Shown here: in pieces, positions 1 through 6,421 of the stretch
Layout of the letters: every line of letters starts with the position of its first letter
How positions within the stretch are numbered: the stretch's first letter is position 1
Source: Chloroflexota bacterium
GTDB taxonomy: Bacteria > Chloroflexota > Chloroflexia > JAMDCE01
Assembly: GCA_023489135.1 (NCBI GenBank)
Contig: JAMDCE010000525.1
Span: forward strand, 1-8,674
Reading direction: 5' to 3'
DNA length: 8,674 nt
Translations under genes and position numbers: made by a program
Notes under the pieces: model-generated
What the model saw: only the letters and a program-made list of their open reading frames with translations
Told to the model about the DNA's origin: nothing
The model's database searches: none

Positions 1-1
1 C

Positions 2-226
2 TTGACCCTGGCAGTGCAGACGATCTACGGCATCATCATCGCGATCCAGCAGCCGACATCGAATACAACCAACCAAAGACATTACTGCATTCCTAGCAAA
101 CTGGCGTTAGCGGAGTACTGAGTCTATGCACCATAATTCAAGACATTGCGGGAGAAGTGGGAAGTGAACAAGGGTTGCCCGTTAATGGTTATGGCTCTAC
201 TAGAAACTATCGAAAAGAACTTGTTC
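2..226 (+). pseudogene. Possible decayed fragment resembling the C-terminal part of a Rap1a/Tai-type domain
   Basis: One forward frame is readable from the window edge and is broken by in-frame stops at 119-121 (TGA) and 134-136 (TAA). Before the stops it contains a hydrophobic stretch (TIYGIIIAI) followed by RHYCIPSKLAL. After them it reads FKTLREKWEV and then LMVMALLETIEKNL. The order (a YxxG hydrophobic helix, a Cys-Ile-Pro motif about 20 residues later, then two amphipathic helices) resembles small Rap1a/Tai-type proteins as I remember them, which have an FCIP motif before a final helix. This is a pattern impression only. The two stops would make it a pseudogene. It could equally be chance open frame, and the 5' part lies outside the window. 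Confidence 0.2.
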
Positions 227-887
227 ATTGCACGTGGTCGGATTGTTGGTGAGGTTCAAGTCGAAAAGCATCTTGGGGAACATCATTGATGAGACGAAAT
301 ACTTCTGTACATCTCTCTCCTGCTGACACTACTGTGATTTTCACAAGGTAACGTCCCCGTGACAATTTCCAACGGGGATTCCTCCATTGAGGTTCAATGA
401 GGTAGTTCTCGTTGCTCCATCCGTAGCATTCTTCTTCATCATCGAATCGACTCGCAACGTCGATATCGGTGGACTCGCCAGGGAAAATGTCCCATCTTTG
501 TTCAATCGCGAATCGCGAAGGGTCAATTAGAAAGCCTTGCCGACCATCGATGTTGATGATTGAAGGAACTGGTTCGGGTGAACCGGACCAACGAATTGCC
601 ATTGCCCTTCCAAAAACGTCTTGCCCATCGTCAAGGTGATGAAAAGAAATCGTTCCGTGGCACTGAATTGCTGCACTTCTCGACATCCATTTGGCCCACC
701 AGGGCAAAGACTTATTCAATACTTTGACGTGAAGAAATCTGGCTTTCCTTGCTGGACGATTCTGATAATTTCCATCCGCAGGGGAACCAATCTGTAAAGC
801 TAGTCTTCGTTTACGTAAGTTTTCCACTGAGATAGTTGTTAGTATGGTGATAATGCCACCGAGAATTATCCCGATTGCCGTTTCCAT
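225..887 (-). CDS. Membrane-anchored hypothetical protein, element cargo
   Basis: I do not recognise this 220-residue protein. Residues 3-20 form one hydrophobic segment (AIGIILGGIITILTTIS) followed by a basic cluster (LRKRR, 24-28), which suggests an N-terminal membrane anchor with the bulk in the cytoplasm. The soluble part is rich in alternating strands: ARFLHVKVLN at 49-58, an AIQCHGTISF stretch at 73-82, MAIRW at 96-100 and a final GRYLVKITVV strand at 178-187. This pattern suggests a beta-sandwich domain, by inference. The ATG at 887 is supported by AGGA (896-899) eight bases upstream and by a near-consensus promoter at 929-957. It lies between the integrase gene and the left edge, so it is probably cargo of the integrated element. 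AT-rich sequence fits foreign origin. Function is unknown; protection against phage or plasmids is one untested possibility. Confidence 0.75.
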   Translation of the reverse strand: METAIGIILGGIITILTTISVENLRKRRLALQIGSPADGNYQNRPARKARFLHVKVLNKSLPWWAKWMSRSAAIQCHGTISFHHLDDGQDVFGRAMAIRWSGSPEPVPSIINIDGRQGFLIDPSRFAIEQRWDIFPGESTDIDVASRFDDEEECYGWSNENYLIEPQWRNPRWKLSRGRYLVKITVVSAGERCTEVFRLINDVPQDAFRLEPHQQSDHVQ

Positions 888-928
888 AAGATTCGTCCTG
901 GAAAAGCAGAATCTTTGTTCCGAAAGAT

Positions 929-957
929 ATTATATACGTTTGCAAAATGACGTTCAA
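929..957 (-). promoter_or_regulatory. Sigma70-type promoter for the 220-residue cargo gene
   Basis: Read on the minus strand, a -35 box TTGAAC (957-952, four of six to consensus) is followed by a 17-base spacer and a perfect -10 box TATAAT (934-929). Transcription would begin near 922, leaving a leader of about 35 bases before the ATG at 887, which contains the AGGA ribosome site. Optimal spacing and the perfect -10 make this the clearest promoter in the window. It suggests the cargo gene is expressed on its own from the integrated element rather than only by read-through from the integrase gene. Confidence 0.7.
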
Positions 958-1118
958 TCGAACGGTTATGTGATTAGAATGTCTGATTCCGTGTTTGATT
1001 TCTTCTCTAAATATGGCGATAAGCTGACTATTGTTTAGTTTTAACGCCTACTCTAATGCGTCTGCTGCTTGCTTATCGGCGTCACCCTGATGCTCACTCC
1101 ATCTCCAACATATTTTGT

Positions 1119-2207
1119 CTATCCCTCCAACACTCGATTCAATGCTTCTGCCACCAGACCACCATCCCCTGTGGCGTGAGTGTAGATGCTGGTGGTGATA
1201 TTGACGTTGGCGTGCCCAAGCTGTTGTGAGACTAATGCCAAGGGTGCACCAGCTTGTAGTGCCAGTGAAGCGTGTAGGTGACGCAGACTGTGAACATTGA
1301 TGTTCGGCAATTCATATCTTCGGCATAGTCGGTGCAGTGCTCTAACGGCTGCACTTTCGTTCAAAGCCACACCCTCACGGTTAGTGAATATCCTGTTCTT
1401 CGTGTCTTGCCAATCAGACGATTGAAGTTGCCACTCCGCCTGTTGTATTCTCTGTTGTTCAAGAACATTCGTCACCATTTCGCCAACGTGAACATTACGC
1501 CTGCCTGCCTTGGTCTTTGGCGTTTCCTCTATCACCTGACCGTCTATTTTCTGTAGGTTACGTTCGATGGTGATTGTGTGCCGTTCTAAACTAAGGTCAC
1601 TCCACCGTAATGCTGCTAGTTCTCCAAATCTACAACCTGTCAGCAGTGCAGTGACGAAGAAGGGAAACCAATGGCTTCCTCTGGCTTGCTCCAAGAAATA
1701 TTTGCATTGCTCGACCGTCCACAGTTGCTTCTCTGCTCTCTTGTAACTTCGCCTATCTACTCGGTCACAAGGATTTGAGAATGTCCAACCCCATTTGACT
1801 GCCAGAGCAAAAGCACGGTGTAGTACCTGGTGAACATATAGCGCGGTACGTGGCCTTAGAGTGAGGTACAACGATTGCAGCCTGTTCGGTGTAACCCTGT
1901 CTAAGTTGCAGTCAGTTATCTCACGCTTAATCACAGCGACTATTTTGCCGTGTTCTTTAATCGTTCTGGATTTCCAGTTTGTCTGCCCGATTTGCAAGAA
2001 CCTATCTAATAGGGTGTGGAGAGTGTGGCTTTGAGGCAAGTCGTGATATAGTAGTGCGGCACGTTTGATTTCTTCAAGTTTCTGTGTAGCATCTTGTTTG
2101 GTTTTAGCGTAAACGGTGCTGCGCCTGTTGTTGACCTGTAAACTGGCTTGCCAAGTACCGTCTTTGCGCTTTACGACGGAACCAGCATAGTTGCGGTGTC
2201 TCGCCAT
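1119..2207 (-). CDS. int: Tyrosine recombinase (site-specific integrase)
   Basis: Catalyses strand exchange between element and chromosome attachment sites. All catalytic residues are present, numbered from the upstream ATG at 2213: Arg195 in TGCRFGEL, Lys235 in TKAGR, His308 and Arg311 in HSLRH, His334 in LGHANV, and nucleophile Tyr344 in SIYTHA. Residues 10-50 resemble the N-terminal arm-binding domain of phage-type integrases (GSVVKRKDGTW), and about 63-150 the helical core-binding domain. Two ATGs lie six bases apart. The GAGGT motif is only one base from the first (2213) but correctly spaced from the second (2207), so I choose 2207, giving 362 residues beginning MARHRNYAG. The gene sits about 80 bases from the split tRNA-Gln, with the tRNA fragment upstream of it and pointing the same way, as expected for the enzyme that made this junction. 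It appears intact. Further mobility depends on the element end that is not visible here. Confidence 0.95.
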   Translation of the reverse strand: MARHRNYAGSVVKRKDGTWQASLQVNNRRSTVYAKTKQDATQKLEEIKRAALLYHDLPQSHTLHTLLDRFLQIGQTNWKSRTIKEHGKIVAVIKREITDCNLDRVTPNRLQSLYLTLRPRTALYVHQVLHRAFALAVKWGWTFSNPCDRVDRRSYKRAEKQLWTVEQCKYFLEQARGSHWFPFFVTALLTGCRFGELAALRWSDLSLERHTITIERNLQKIDGQVIEETPKTKAGRRNVHVGEMVTNVLEQQRIQQAEWQLQSSDWQDTKNRIFTNREGVALNESAAVRALHRLCRRYELPNINVHSLRHLHASLALQAGAPLALVSQQLGHANVNITTSIYTHATGDGGLVAEALNRVLEG

Positions 2208-2218
2208 TCCCATACCTC

Positions 2219-2240
2219 AAACGTTGTAAGAATGTTGTAG
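2219..2240 (-). repeat. Two tandem 11-bp direct repeats before int
   Basis: On the minus strand CTACAACATTC (2240-2230) is followed directly by TTACAACGTTT (2229-2219). Eight of eleven positions agree, and both units share TACAAC and a TT two bases later. The period is about one helical turn. They lie between the attachment core and the integrase start and overlap the -10 box of the proposed integrase promoter. Short direct repeats in this position are typical of integrase arm sites or excisionase/repressor operators, so autoregulation of int is plausible. With only two imperfect copies, chance is not excluded. Confidence 0.4.
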
Positions 2241-2261
2241 GTACGGAAAACGGCTTGTCAA
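2234..2261 (-). promoter_or_regulatory. Promoter of the integrase gene
   Basis: On the minus strand a perfect -35 box TTGACA (2261-2256), a 16-base spacer and a -10-like TACAAC (2239-2234, four of six) precede the integrase start. Transcription would begin near 2227, giving a leader of about 20 bases that includes the GAGGT ribosome site. The promoter lies inside the element, between the tRNA fragment and int, so it would move with the element. The overlapping 11-bp repeats could let a DNA-binding protein block it. Confidence 0.5.
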
Positions 2262-2287
2262 ATAAGGGGAAAATTGGAGAGGAATGT

Positions 2288-2294
2288 TCCAGAG
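2288..2294 (-). other. Attachment-site core: element/chromosome junction in the tRNA-Gln anticodon loop
   Basis: The seven-base anticodon loop CTCTGGA (2294-2288 on the minus strand) is the last part of the tRNA-Gln gene that is recognisable. The right anticodon-stem arm GCAGA is present (2299-2295), but the expected partner TCTGC is replaced by ACATT. Tyrosine recombinases commonly use a tRNA anticodon loop as crossover region and the two stem arms as inverted core-binding sites, so this is the expected boundary of the element. Base composition changes at about this point. The second attachment half, which should carry CTCTGGA followed by TCTGC and the tRNA 3' end, is not in the window. Confidence 0.65.
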
Positions 2295-2324
2295 TCTGCT
2301 GTCCTACCGCTAGACGATCCCCCA
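2288..2324 (-). tRNA. tRNA-Gln(CUG), 5' half only, interrupted by the integrated element
   Basis: Reading the minus strand from 2324: acceptor strand TGGGGGA (positions 1-7), TC, D stem GTCT paired with GGAC around the loop AGCGGTA, A26, anticodon stem GCAGA and loop CTCTGGA with anticodon CTG (2292-2290). The initial U1, which would pair with A72, is characteristic of bacterial tRNA-Gln. After A38 the sequence no longer matches a tRNA. The anticodon stem partner, the T arm with GTTCGA and the acceptor 3' strand are all missing, and none is visible further left in this window. The fragment starts 31 bases downstream of the aminotransferase stop, on the same strand as gltX. At this locus it cannot give a functional tRNA. 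Loss would be tolerable if a tRNA-Gln(UUG) gene elsewhere reads CAG by wobble, or if the other junction rebuilds a whole gene. Confidence 0.8.
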
Positions 2325-2355
2325 GTACGCTGATAAGTTTAGCATAGGATCCGAT

Positions 2356-3525
2356 TTATTGCAACGCGGACAGGGCGCCAATCCCGAGGAGACGCCTCCT
2401 CACTTCCTGCAGCGTCTCGTCGCGCTTGGGGAACGAGAAGCGCAGCTTCTTTCGTCCCCGCTTCTTGTGCTGGTAGAAGCTGGTGCCCGGAACGGCCGCC
2501 ACCCCGACCTCTTTGACCAGCTGATGGGCGAACTCCACGTCGTCCAGGTCGCTGATTCCACCGAAGTCGGTCATGATGTAGTAGGCCCCCTGCGGCTCGT
2601 GGCAGAGGAAACCAGCCTCTCGGAGCGCATCGAGGAGGATCTGTCTGCGATGGGCATAGGAGGAGCGCAGGTATGCGTAGTAGCCGGGGGGAAGGTTGAG
2701 CGCCGTTATCGCGGCTTCCTGCAGTGGAGACGGAGCACAGACGGTCAGGTAGTCGTGTACTTTGCGCAAGGCGTTGGTTAGACCCGGGGCAGCGATGGCA
2801 TAGCCGACGCGCCACCCGGTGACGCTGTAGCTTTTGGAAAGGGCATTGACGGTAATGGTGCGCTCTCGCATCCCCGGCAGCGAGGCCAGGCTGATGTGCC
2901 GGTGGCCATCGAAGGTTATATGCTCGTAGATCTCGTCGGTGATCGCCACGGCGTCGAACTCCTGGCAGAGCTCCGCTATGGCCCGCAGTTCCTCGTGCGA
3001 GAAAACCCGACCGGTGGGATTGTTGGGCGTGTTGACGATGATTGCCTTCGTGCGATGAGAGAAGGCCCGCCGCAGACGCTGGGGATCGAATCGGAAATCA
3101 GGCTCCTCCAGCGGCACGAACACGGCCTTCCCGGAGGCCATCGTCACCCCGGGCAGGTAGTTCTCGTAGTAGGGCTCGAAGACGACGACCTCGTCACCGG
3201 GATTGACCATGCTCAGAAGCGCCGACATCATCGCTTCGCTCGCTCCGCAGGTGACGGTAATCTCGTGGCCGGGGTCCGCATCGATGCCGTTGGCCCATTT
3301 GACCTTGGCTGCGATGGCCTCTCGGAGCCGAAGCGAGCCCCAGGTGATCGAGTACTGGTTGTGGTCGTCGAGGATAGCTCTGGCCGCGGCGTCCTTCAGC
3401 TCTGGCGGCGCGGGGAAGTCGGGGAAACCCTGGGCGAGATTAATGGCCCCGTACTCCTGGCTCAGCCGCGTCATCTCGCGAATGACCGATTCTGTGAATC
3501 CCTCTGTCCGCCTGGCAGAATACAT
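2356..3525 (-). CDS. Pyridoxal-phosphate aminotransferase, class I fold
   Basis: Transfers an amino group between an amino acid and a 2-oxo acid using pyridoxal phosphate; probably cytoplasmic. The 389-residue length is normal for the family. Visible landmarks are the glycine loop GASEAMM (94-100), NTPNNPTG (165-172) with the Asn that contacts the cofactor ring, Asp197 and Tyr200 in TDEIYEH, the Schiff-base lysine Lys231 in SKSYSVTGWRVG, and Arg362 in LRFSF as the likely carboxylate-binding arginine. The N-terminal INLAQGFPDF is typical of the subgroup containing aspartate, kynurenine and methionine aminotransferases, so the substrate cannot be fixed from sequence alone. The ATG at 3525 has GGGAG close upstream, and only 11 bases separate it from the stop of the GalT-like gene, so co-transcription and coupled translation are likely. 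The interrupted tRNA-Gln gene lies next downstream. Confidence 0.93.
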   Translation of the reverse strand: MYSARRTEGFTESVIREMTRLSQEYGAINLAQGFPDFPAPPELKDAAARAILDDHNQYSITWGSLRLREAIAAKVKWANGIDADPGHEITVTCGASEAMMSALLSMVNPGDEVVVFEPYYENYLPGVTMASGKAVFVPLEEPDFRFDPQRLRRAFSHRTKAIIVNTPNNPTGRVFSHEELRAIAELCQEFDAVAITDEIYEHITFDGHRHISLASLPGMRERTITVNALSKSYSVTGWRVGYAIAAPGLTNALRKVHDYLTVCAPSPLQEAAITALNLPPGYYAYLRSSYAHRRQILLDALREAGFLCHEPQGAYYIMTDFGGISDLDDVEFAHQLVKEVGVAAVPGTSFYQHKKRGRKKLRFSFPKRDETLQEVRRRLLGIGALSALQ

Positions 3526-3536
3526 GTATCTCCCAG

Positions 3537-4562
3537 CTATTCGAAATACTTGCGCAGATCCGACGCGATGTCCTCCGGCTGCCGGTCCACCATGGCCTCC
3601 AGGTGCAGGCGCTCGAAGTAAGTGGCATCGCTGCGGTAGTACGGCTCCAGGTTAGAGCGGCTGACCAGACGCAGGTTCACGCGAAAGCTCTCGCTACCCC
3701 TGATTGGCCCGGAGTAGATGGCCAGGTTAAAGGAGTTGAAGTTCTGGTCGGCGTAATACTTGAGCGCTTTGGAAATCCCCACGGCCAAGTCATCCAGGTC
3801 GGAATCGTCCATTTGAGCCAGCGAAGACTGGCTCGACACTATGCCCTGGACTTCGTGGAAGCCCAGCGGGGCAAAAGAGACCAGCCAGGCGGTGCCGCCG
3901 ATCGTGCCAAGGTAGCGCTCGCCCTGCTCTCTCTCCGCGGCGATCAGGTCCAGCCAGTACACGGACCTGTTCTCGGCGTAGTACGCCTGGCTGCAGTCTA
4001 CCAGCTCCCGCTGCAGGTTAGTCGGCAGCGGATCGATGGTGCTCTGAGTGTGAGGATGGAAGATAGAGCTGCCCGCCGGAGGCAGGTAGTTGGCGTTGAT
4101 GGAGCAGAACTCTACCGATGGGTCGTAGTCCGCCACCATCCGTAGGTACCGACGGTTGGCCTTCAGATTGTTGGCCACCAGCTCGGGGGTCAGGTCGCCC
4201 AGCTCTGTGAAATGCTCCTTGGAGTAGATGCACACCCCGCTGTATTGGCCATAGGCGGTCAGGTTGGGGAAAAGGATGGCCTCCCCAACCTTGATCCGTT
4301 CCTCCGAGGATATCTCGGGACGGATCTTGGGCGTGACCTTCTCCACCTTCTCGGCGCAGAAGAAGCAGTTTCGGCTTTTTTCGATGAGCGGAGTGATATC
4401 CGGCTTGCTGGGAACGGGAGGATTGAACCGCTCGATGATGCGACAGGTTCGGCCGGTGAGGGGATCGTACCTCACTTCGGCGATCTTGGTGTCCAGAGCG
4501 AAATTCTTCAATGGATTGAGCAGCTTAGCCTCAAGAATATCCTTGCGGAATGAAACGGCCAT
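3537..4562 (-). CDS. GalT-like nucleotidyltransferase (HIT superfamily)
   Basis: Resembles galactose-1-phosphate uridylyltransferase, which swaps a nucleotidyl group between a nucleotide sugar and a sugar phosphate through a histidine intermediate. From the ATG at 4562 it has 341 residues, close to GalT length. Residues C66 and C69 (CFFC), H117 and H169 match the four-ligand zinc site of E. coli GalT, and HPHTQ (169-173) contains the nucleophile H171. The second HIT-like half is degenerate: where GalT has His residues of the structural metal site, this protein reads FNLAIYSGP (278-286) and FRVNLRL (293-299), without HxH. So the active site looks intact but the second metal site lost, and the sugar specificity is open; an ADP-sugar or dinucleotide phosphorylase is an alternative. 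A TTG-initiated longer frame reaches 4595, but GGGAGG five bases before 4562 decides the start. It lies 29 bases after gltX. Confidence 0.85.
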   Translation of the reverse strand: MAVSFRKDILEAKLLNPLKNFALDTKIAEVRYDPLTGRTCRIIERFNPPVPSKPDITPLIEKSRNCFFCAEKVEKVTPKIRPEISSEERIKVGEAILFPNLTAYGQYSGVCIYSKEHFTELGDLTPELVANNLKANRRYLRMVADYDPSVEFCSINANYLPPAGSSIFHPHTQSTIDPLPTNLQRELVDCSQAYYAENRSVYWLDLIAAEREQGERYLGTIGGTAWLVSFAPLGFHEVQGIVSSQSSLAQMDDSDLDDLAVGISKALKYYADQNFNSFNLAIYSGPIRGSESFRVNLRLVSRSNLEPYYRSDATYFERLHLEAMVDRQPEDIASDLRKYFE

Positions 4563-4591
4563 GGCGACCTCCCAACGGTTCTTGGCTACGC

Positions 4592-6085
4592 TCAAGCTGC
4601 CGAGCGGACCAGCTCGTCGAGCAAGCCAACGGCTTTATCTATTCTGGCCAGCGTTCTGTCCTTTCCTAAAGCGCACATCGTCTGAAACAGCGGAGGGGCA
4701 ACGGTTCTGCCCGTGATGGCAACCCTGAGGGCCCCGAAAAGCTGGCCGGTTTTCATCCCCAGGTCTTCGGCCAGCTCGCGCAGCGAGTGCTCCAGTTCGG
4801 CCACGTCAAATCGAGCGACCGCCTCGATCCTTTCCTTGGCCTGCAGGAGCGCCGCCAGGGTCTCGGCCGGCGTGAGCCCCTTGGGCACCAGCAGCACCGG
4901 ATCGTAGAGAAGATCAGCTTTGAAGAAGAAATCTACCAGCTCAGGCAGCTCTCCCAGTCGCTTGAGCCGCTCCTGCAGCAGCACCAAGACGCTGCGAATG
5001 TAATTGCCTTCTTCCAGGCTAACGTTCTCGCCCACCAGCTCAGCCCGTTGGAGGAACGGGAGCGACCGCCGATAAAGATCGTCCAGGCTCAGCTGCCGAA
5101 GGTAGTAGCCGTTCATCCAATCCAGCTTTTCGATGTTAAAGATGGCCCCGGTCTTGCCTACGCGCTCTATGGTGAACGCTTGAGCCAGCTCCTCTTTGGA
5201 GAAGATCTCCCTTTTGTCATCGAACGACCATCCCAGCAGAGCCAGATAGTTGACCATAGCCTCGGGGAGATAGCCGGCATCGGCATACTCCGTTATGGAC
5301 GCGGCGCCGTGCCGCTTGGATAGCTTGGAACGATCGGGGCCCAGGATCATCGGCAGGTGGCCGAAGAGCGGGATTGACTCGCCCAGCGCTCGATAGATAT
5401 TGATCTGCTTGGGCGTGTTGGATATGTGGTCCTCGCCTCGGATCACGTGGGTAATGCGCATGGTGGAGTCGTCGACCACCGCCGCGAAGTTGTAGGTGGG
5501 AATCCCATCGCTCTTGACGATGACCAGATCGTCCAGCTCCGAGTTATTAAACTCGATGTGGCCGCGAATGAGGTCGTCGAACGACACCGTGCCGGTGGTA
5601 GGCATGGCGAACCTGATCACCGGCTTCCGGCCCTGAGCGTCGAGCTCTCGCCGCTGCTCGGGAGTCAAGCTTTGGCAGCGACGAGAATAGCGGTAGGCGA
5701 CCTTGGTCCGCCGCGCCGCTTCCCGCTCGGCCTCGAGCTCCTCGGGGGCGCAGTAGCAGTAGTAGGCGTGGCCGGATGCCAGCAGCTTCTCGACGGCTTG
5801 CGTGTAAGTATCGAGGCGCCGCATTTGGTAGTAGGGAGCGTAGGGGCCTTCCACCTCCGGCCCTTCATCCCATTCCAGTCCGAGCCAGTGCAGTGAATCC
5901 AGAATATTCTTCTCGAACTCCAGGGTTGAGCGCAATCGATCGGTGTCCTCAATGCGCAGCACGAACACGCCCTGGTTGGCCCGAGCAAATAGCCAGTTGA
6001 AAAGCGCCGTCCGCGCTCCCCCTACGTGAAGAGGCCCCGTAGGACTGGGAGCCATTCTTACTCTAACCTTTTCATTCCATGACAC
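4592..6085 (-). CDS. gltX: Glutamyl-tRNA synthetase
   Basis: Class Ic aminoacyl-tRNA synthetase that activates glutamate with ATP and loads it on tRNA-Glu; in bacteria without GlnRS it also mischarges tRNA-Gln for GatCAB. The Rossmann domain opens with APSPTGPLHVGGARTAL, whose HVGG (20-23) is the HIGH signature, and KLSKR (254-258) is the KMSKS loop. Cys110, Cys112 and Cys137 have the spacing of the zinc-binding insertion. IEDTDR (45-50), NFAAVVDD (199-206) and IRGEDH (215-220) are further family blocks, and the C-terminal helical anticodon-binding domain is complete. A longer frame reaches a GTG at 6127, but AGGAGG (6096-6101) ten bases before the GTG at 6085 supports 497 residues, the usual length. 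First gene of the minus-strand set leading to the split tRNA-Gln. Whether it is discriminating cannot be judged by eye. Confidence 0.97.
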   Translation of the reverse strand: MSWNEKVRVRMAPSPTGPLHVGGARTALFNWLFARANQGVFVLRIEDTDRLRSTLEFEKNILDSLHWLGLEWDEGPEVEGPYAPYYQMRRLDTYTQAVEKLLASGHAYYCYCAPEELEAEREAARRTKVAYRYSRRCQSLTPEQRRELDAQGRKPVIRFAMPTTGTVSFDDLIRGHIEFNNSELDDLVIVKSDGIPTYNFAAVVDDSTMRITHVIRGEDHISNTPKQINIYRALGESIPLFGHLPMILGPDRSKLSKRHGAASITEYADAGYLPEAMVNYLALLGWSFDDKREIFSKEELAQAFTIERVGKTGAIFNIEKLDWMNGYYLRQLSLDDLYRRSLPFLQRAELVGENVSLEEGNYIRSVLVLLQERLKRLGELPELVDFFFKADLLYDPVLLVPKGLTPAETLAALLQAKERIEAVARFDVAELEHSLRELAEDLGMKTGQLFGALRVAITGRTVAPPLFQTMCALGKDRTLARIDKAVGLLDELVRSAA

Positions 6086-6166
6086 TATTGATGTTCCTCC
6101 TGAACCGAAGGGCCCACAGGCTTGCACCTGATTCTTTACGCACCCTGCTAAACAGCTTCAACCTGC

Positions 6167-6196
6167 ATTTTACCTGAACAGGAGCACTTCAAGCAA
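6167..6196 (-). promoter_or_regulatory. Candidate gltX promoter
   Basis: On the minus strand TTGCTT (6196-6191) and TAAAAT (6172-6167) are separated by 18 bases. The -10 matches five of six consensus positions, the -35 only three. Transcription would start near 6160, about 75 bases before the GTG of gltX. It is the best candidate I see but weak. Confidence 0.3.
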
Positions 6197-6322
6197 ACCG
6201 CCGGCAGGCGAGAAGAGAGCGTCTTGCCCATAGCGATGGCCACCTTGCCACACCCGACTGCCTAGCCCGTCGCCACAAGGGCTCGTACCTTTGGGTCAGG
6301 CCCGCCTGGGACTTTGTTCTCA

Positions 6323-6351
6323 TTGTGCCGCGAGTAGCCAGATGGTATCGT
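6323..6351 (+). promoter_or_regulatory. Candidate extended -10 promoter of the pilin gene
   Basis: On the plus strand TTGTGC (6323-6328) is followed after 17 bases by TATCGT (6346-6351). The -10 box is preceded by TGG, as in extended -10 promoters. Match is three of six and four of six. The leader before the GTG at 6422 would be about 64 bases. Confidence 0.3.
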
Positions 6352-6421
6352 GTTCTTGCCAATCATCCTAATTTTCCGGTTACGCGGTACTCATTCATTG
6401 CTAATCAAGCGAGGTAAGACC

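Larger units (their letters stand above)
6086..6421. other. Divergent intergenic region between gltX and the Flp pilin gene
   Basis: A 336-base stretch that must carry the leader of gltX (minus) and of the pilin (plus). I find no RNA gene, no T-box (no TGGNACCGCG sequence ahead of gltX) and no clear terminator. Two weak inverted repeats are visible: CAGGC-CC-GCCTG around 6297-6308, and GGCAGGCG pairing with CG(T)CTTGCC near 6203-6228. A minus-strand reading frame of 27 codons (6231-6148) encodes a CLKCSC cluster but lacks a convincing ribosome site. Candidate promoters within the region are listed separately. Confidence 0.5.

Noticed and set aside
844..1038. Plus-strand open frame of 64 codons between the cargo gene and int
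   Set aside because: It starts inside the opposite cargo gene, runs through that gene's promoter, and has no ribosome site or recognisable motif.
1060..1067. GTCTGCTG, also present in the tRNA at 2294-2301, as a second attachment site
   Set aside because: Only eight bases agree, the copy is on the tRNA 5' side rather than the 3' side expected at the far junction, and no tRNA 3' half adjoins it.
2207..2294. A group I intron interrupting tRNA-Gln
   Set aside because: The inserted sequence begins with an integrase gene and its promoter, no 3' exon is found, and no intron core is visible.
2339..2815. Minus-strand open frame of 158 codons inside the aminotransferase gene
   Set aside because: It lies in another frame of a gene with complete catalytic motifs and its product is rich in Arg, Pro and Gly, as expected for a shadow frame in GC-rich DNA.
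2896..3621. Plus-strand open frame of 241 codons opposite the aminotransferase
   Set aside because: Antisense to a well-supported gene, with no recognisable domain and no ribosome site.
6086..6421. T-box or other riboswitch ahead of gltX or the pilin gene
   Set aside because: No T-box sequence and no convincing c-di-GMP riboswitch core could be found by eye on either strand.
6350..6421. Longer N terminus for the Flp pilin
   Set aside because: No ribosome site at 6350, and the extra 24 residues do not fit a prepilin leader; GAGG before the GTG at 6422 fits well.
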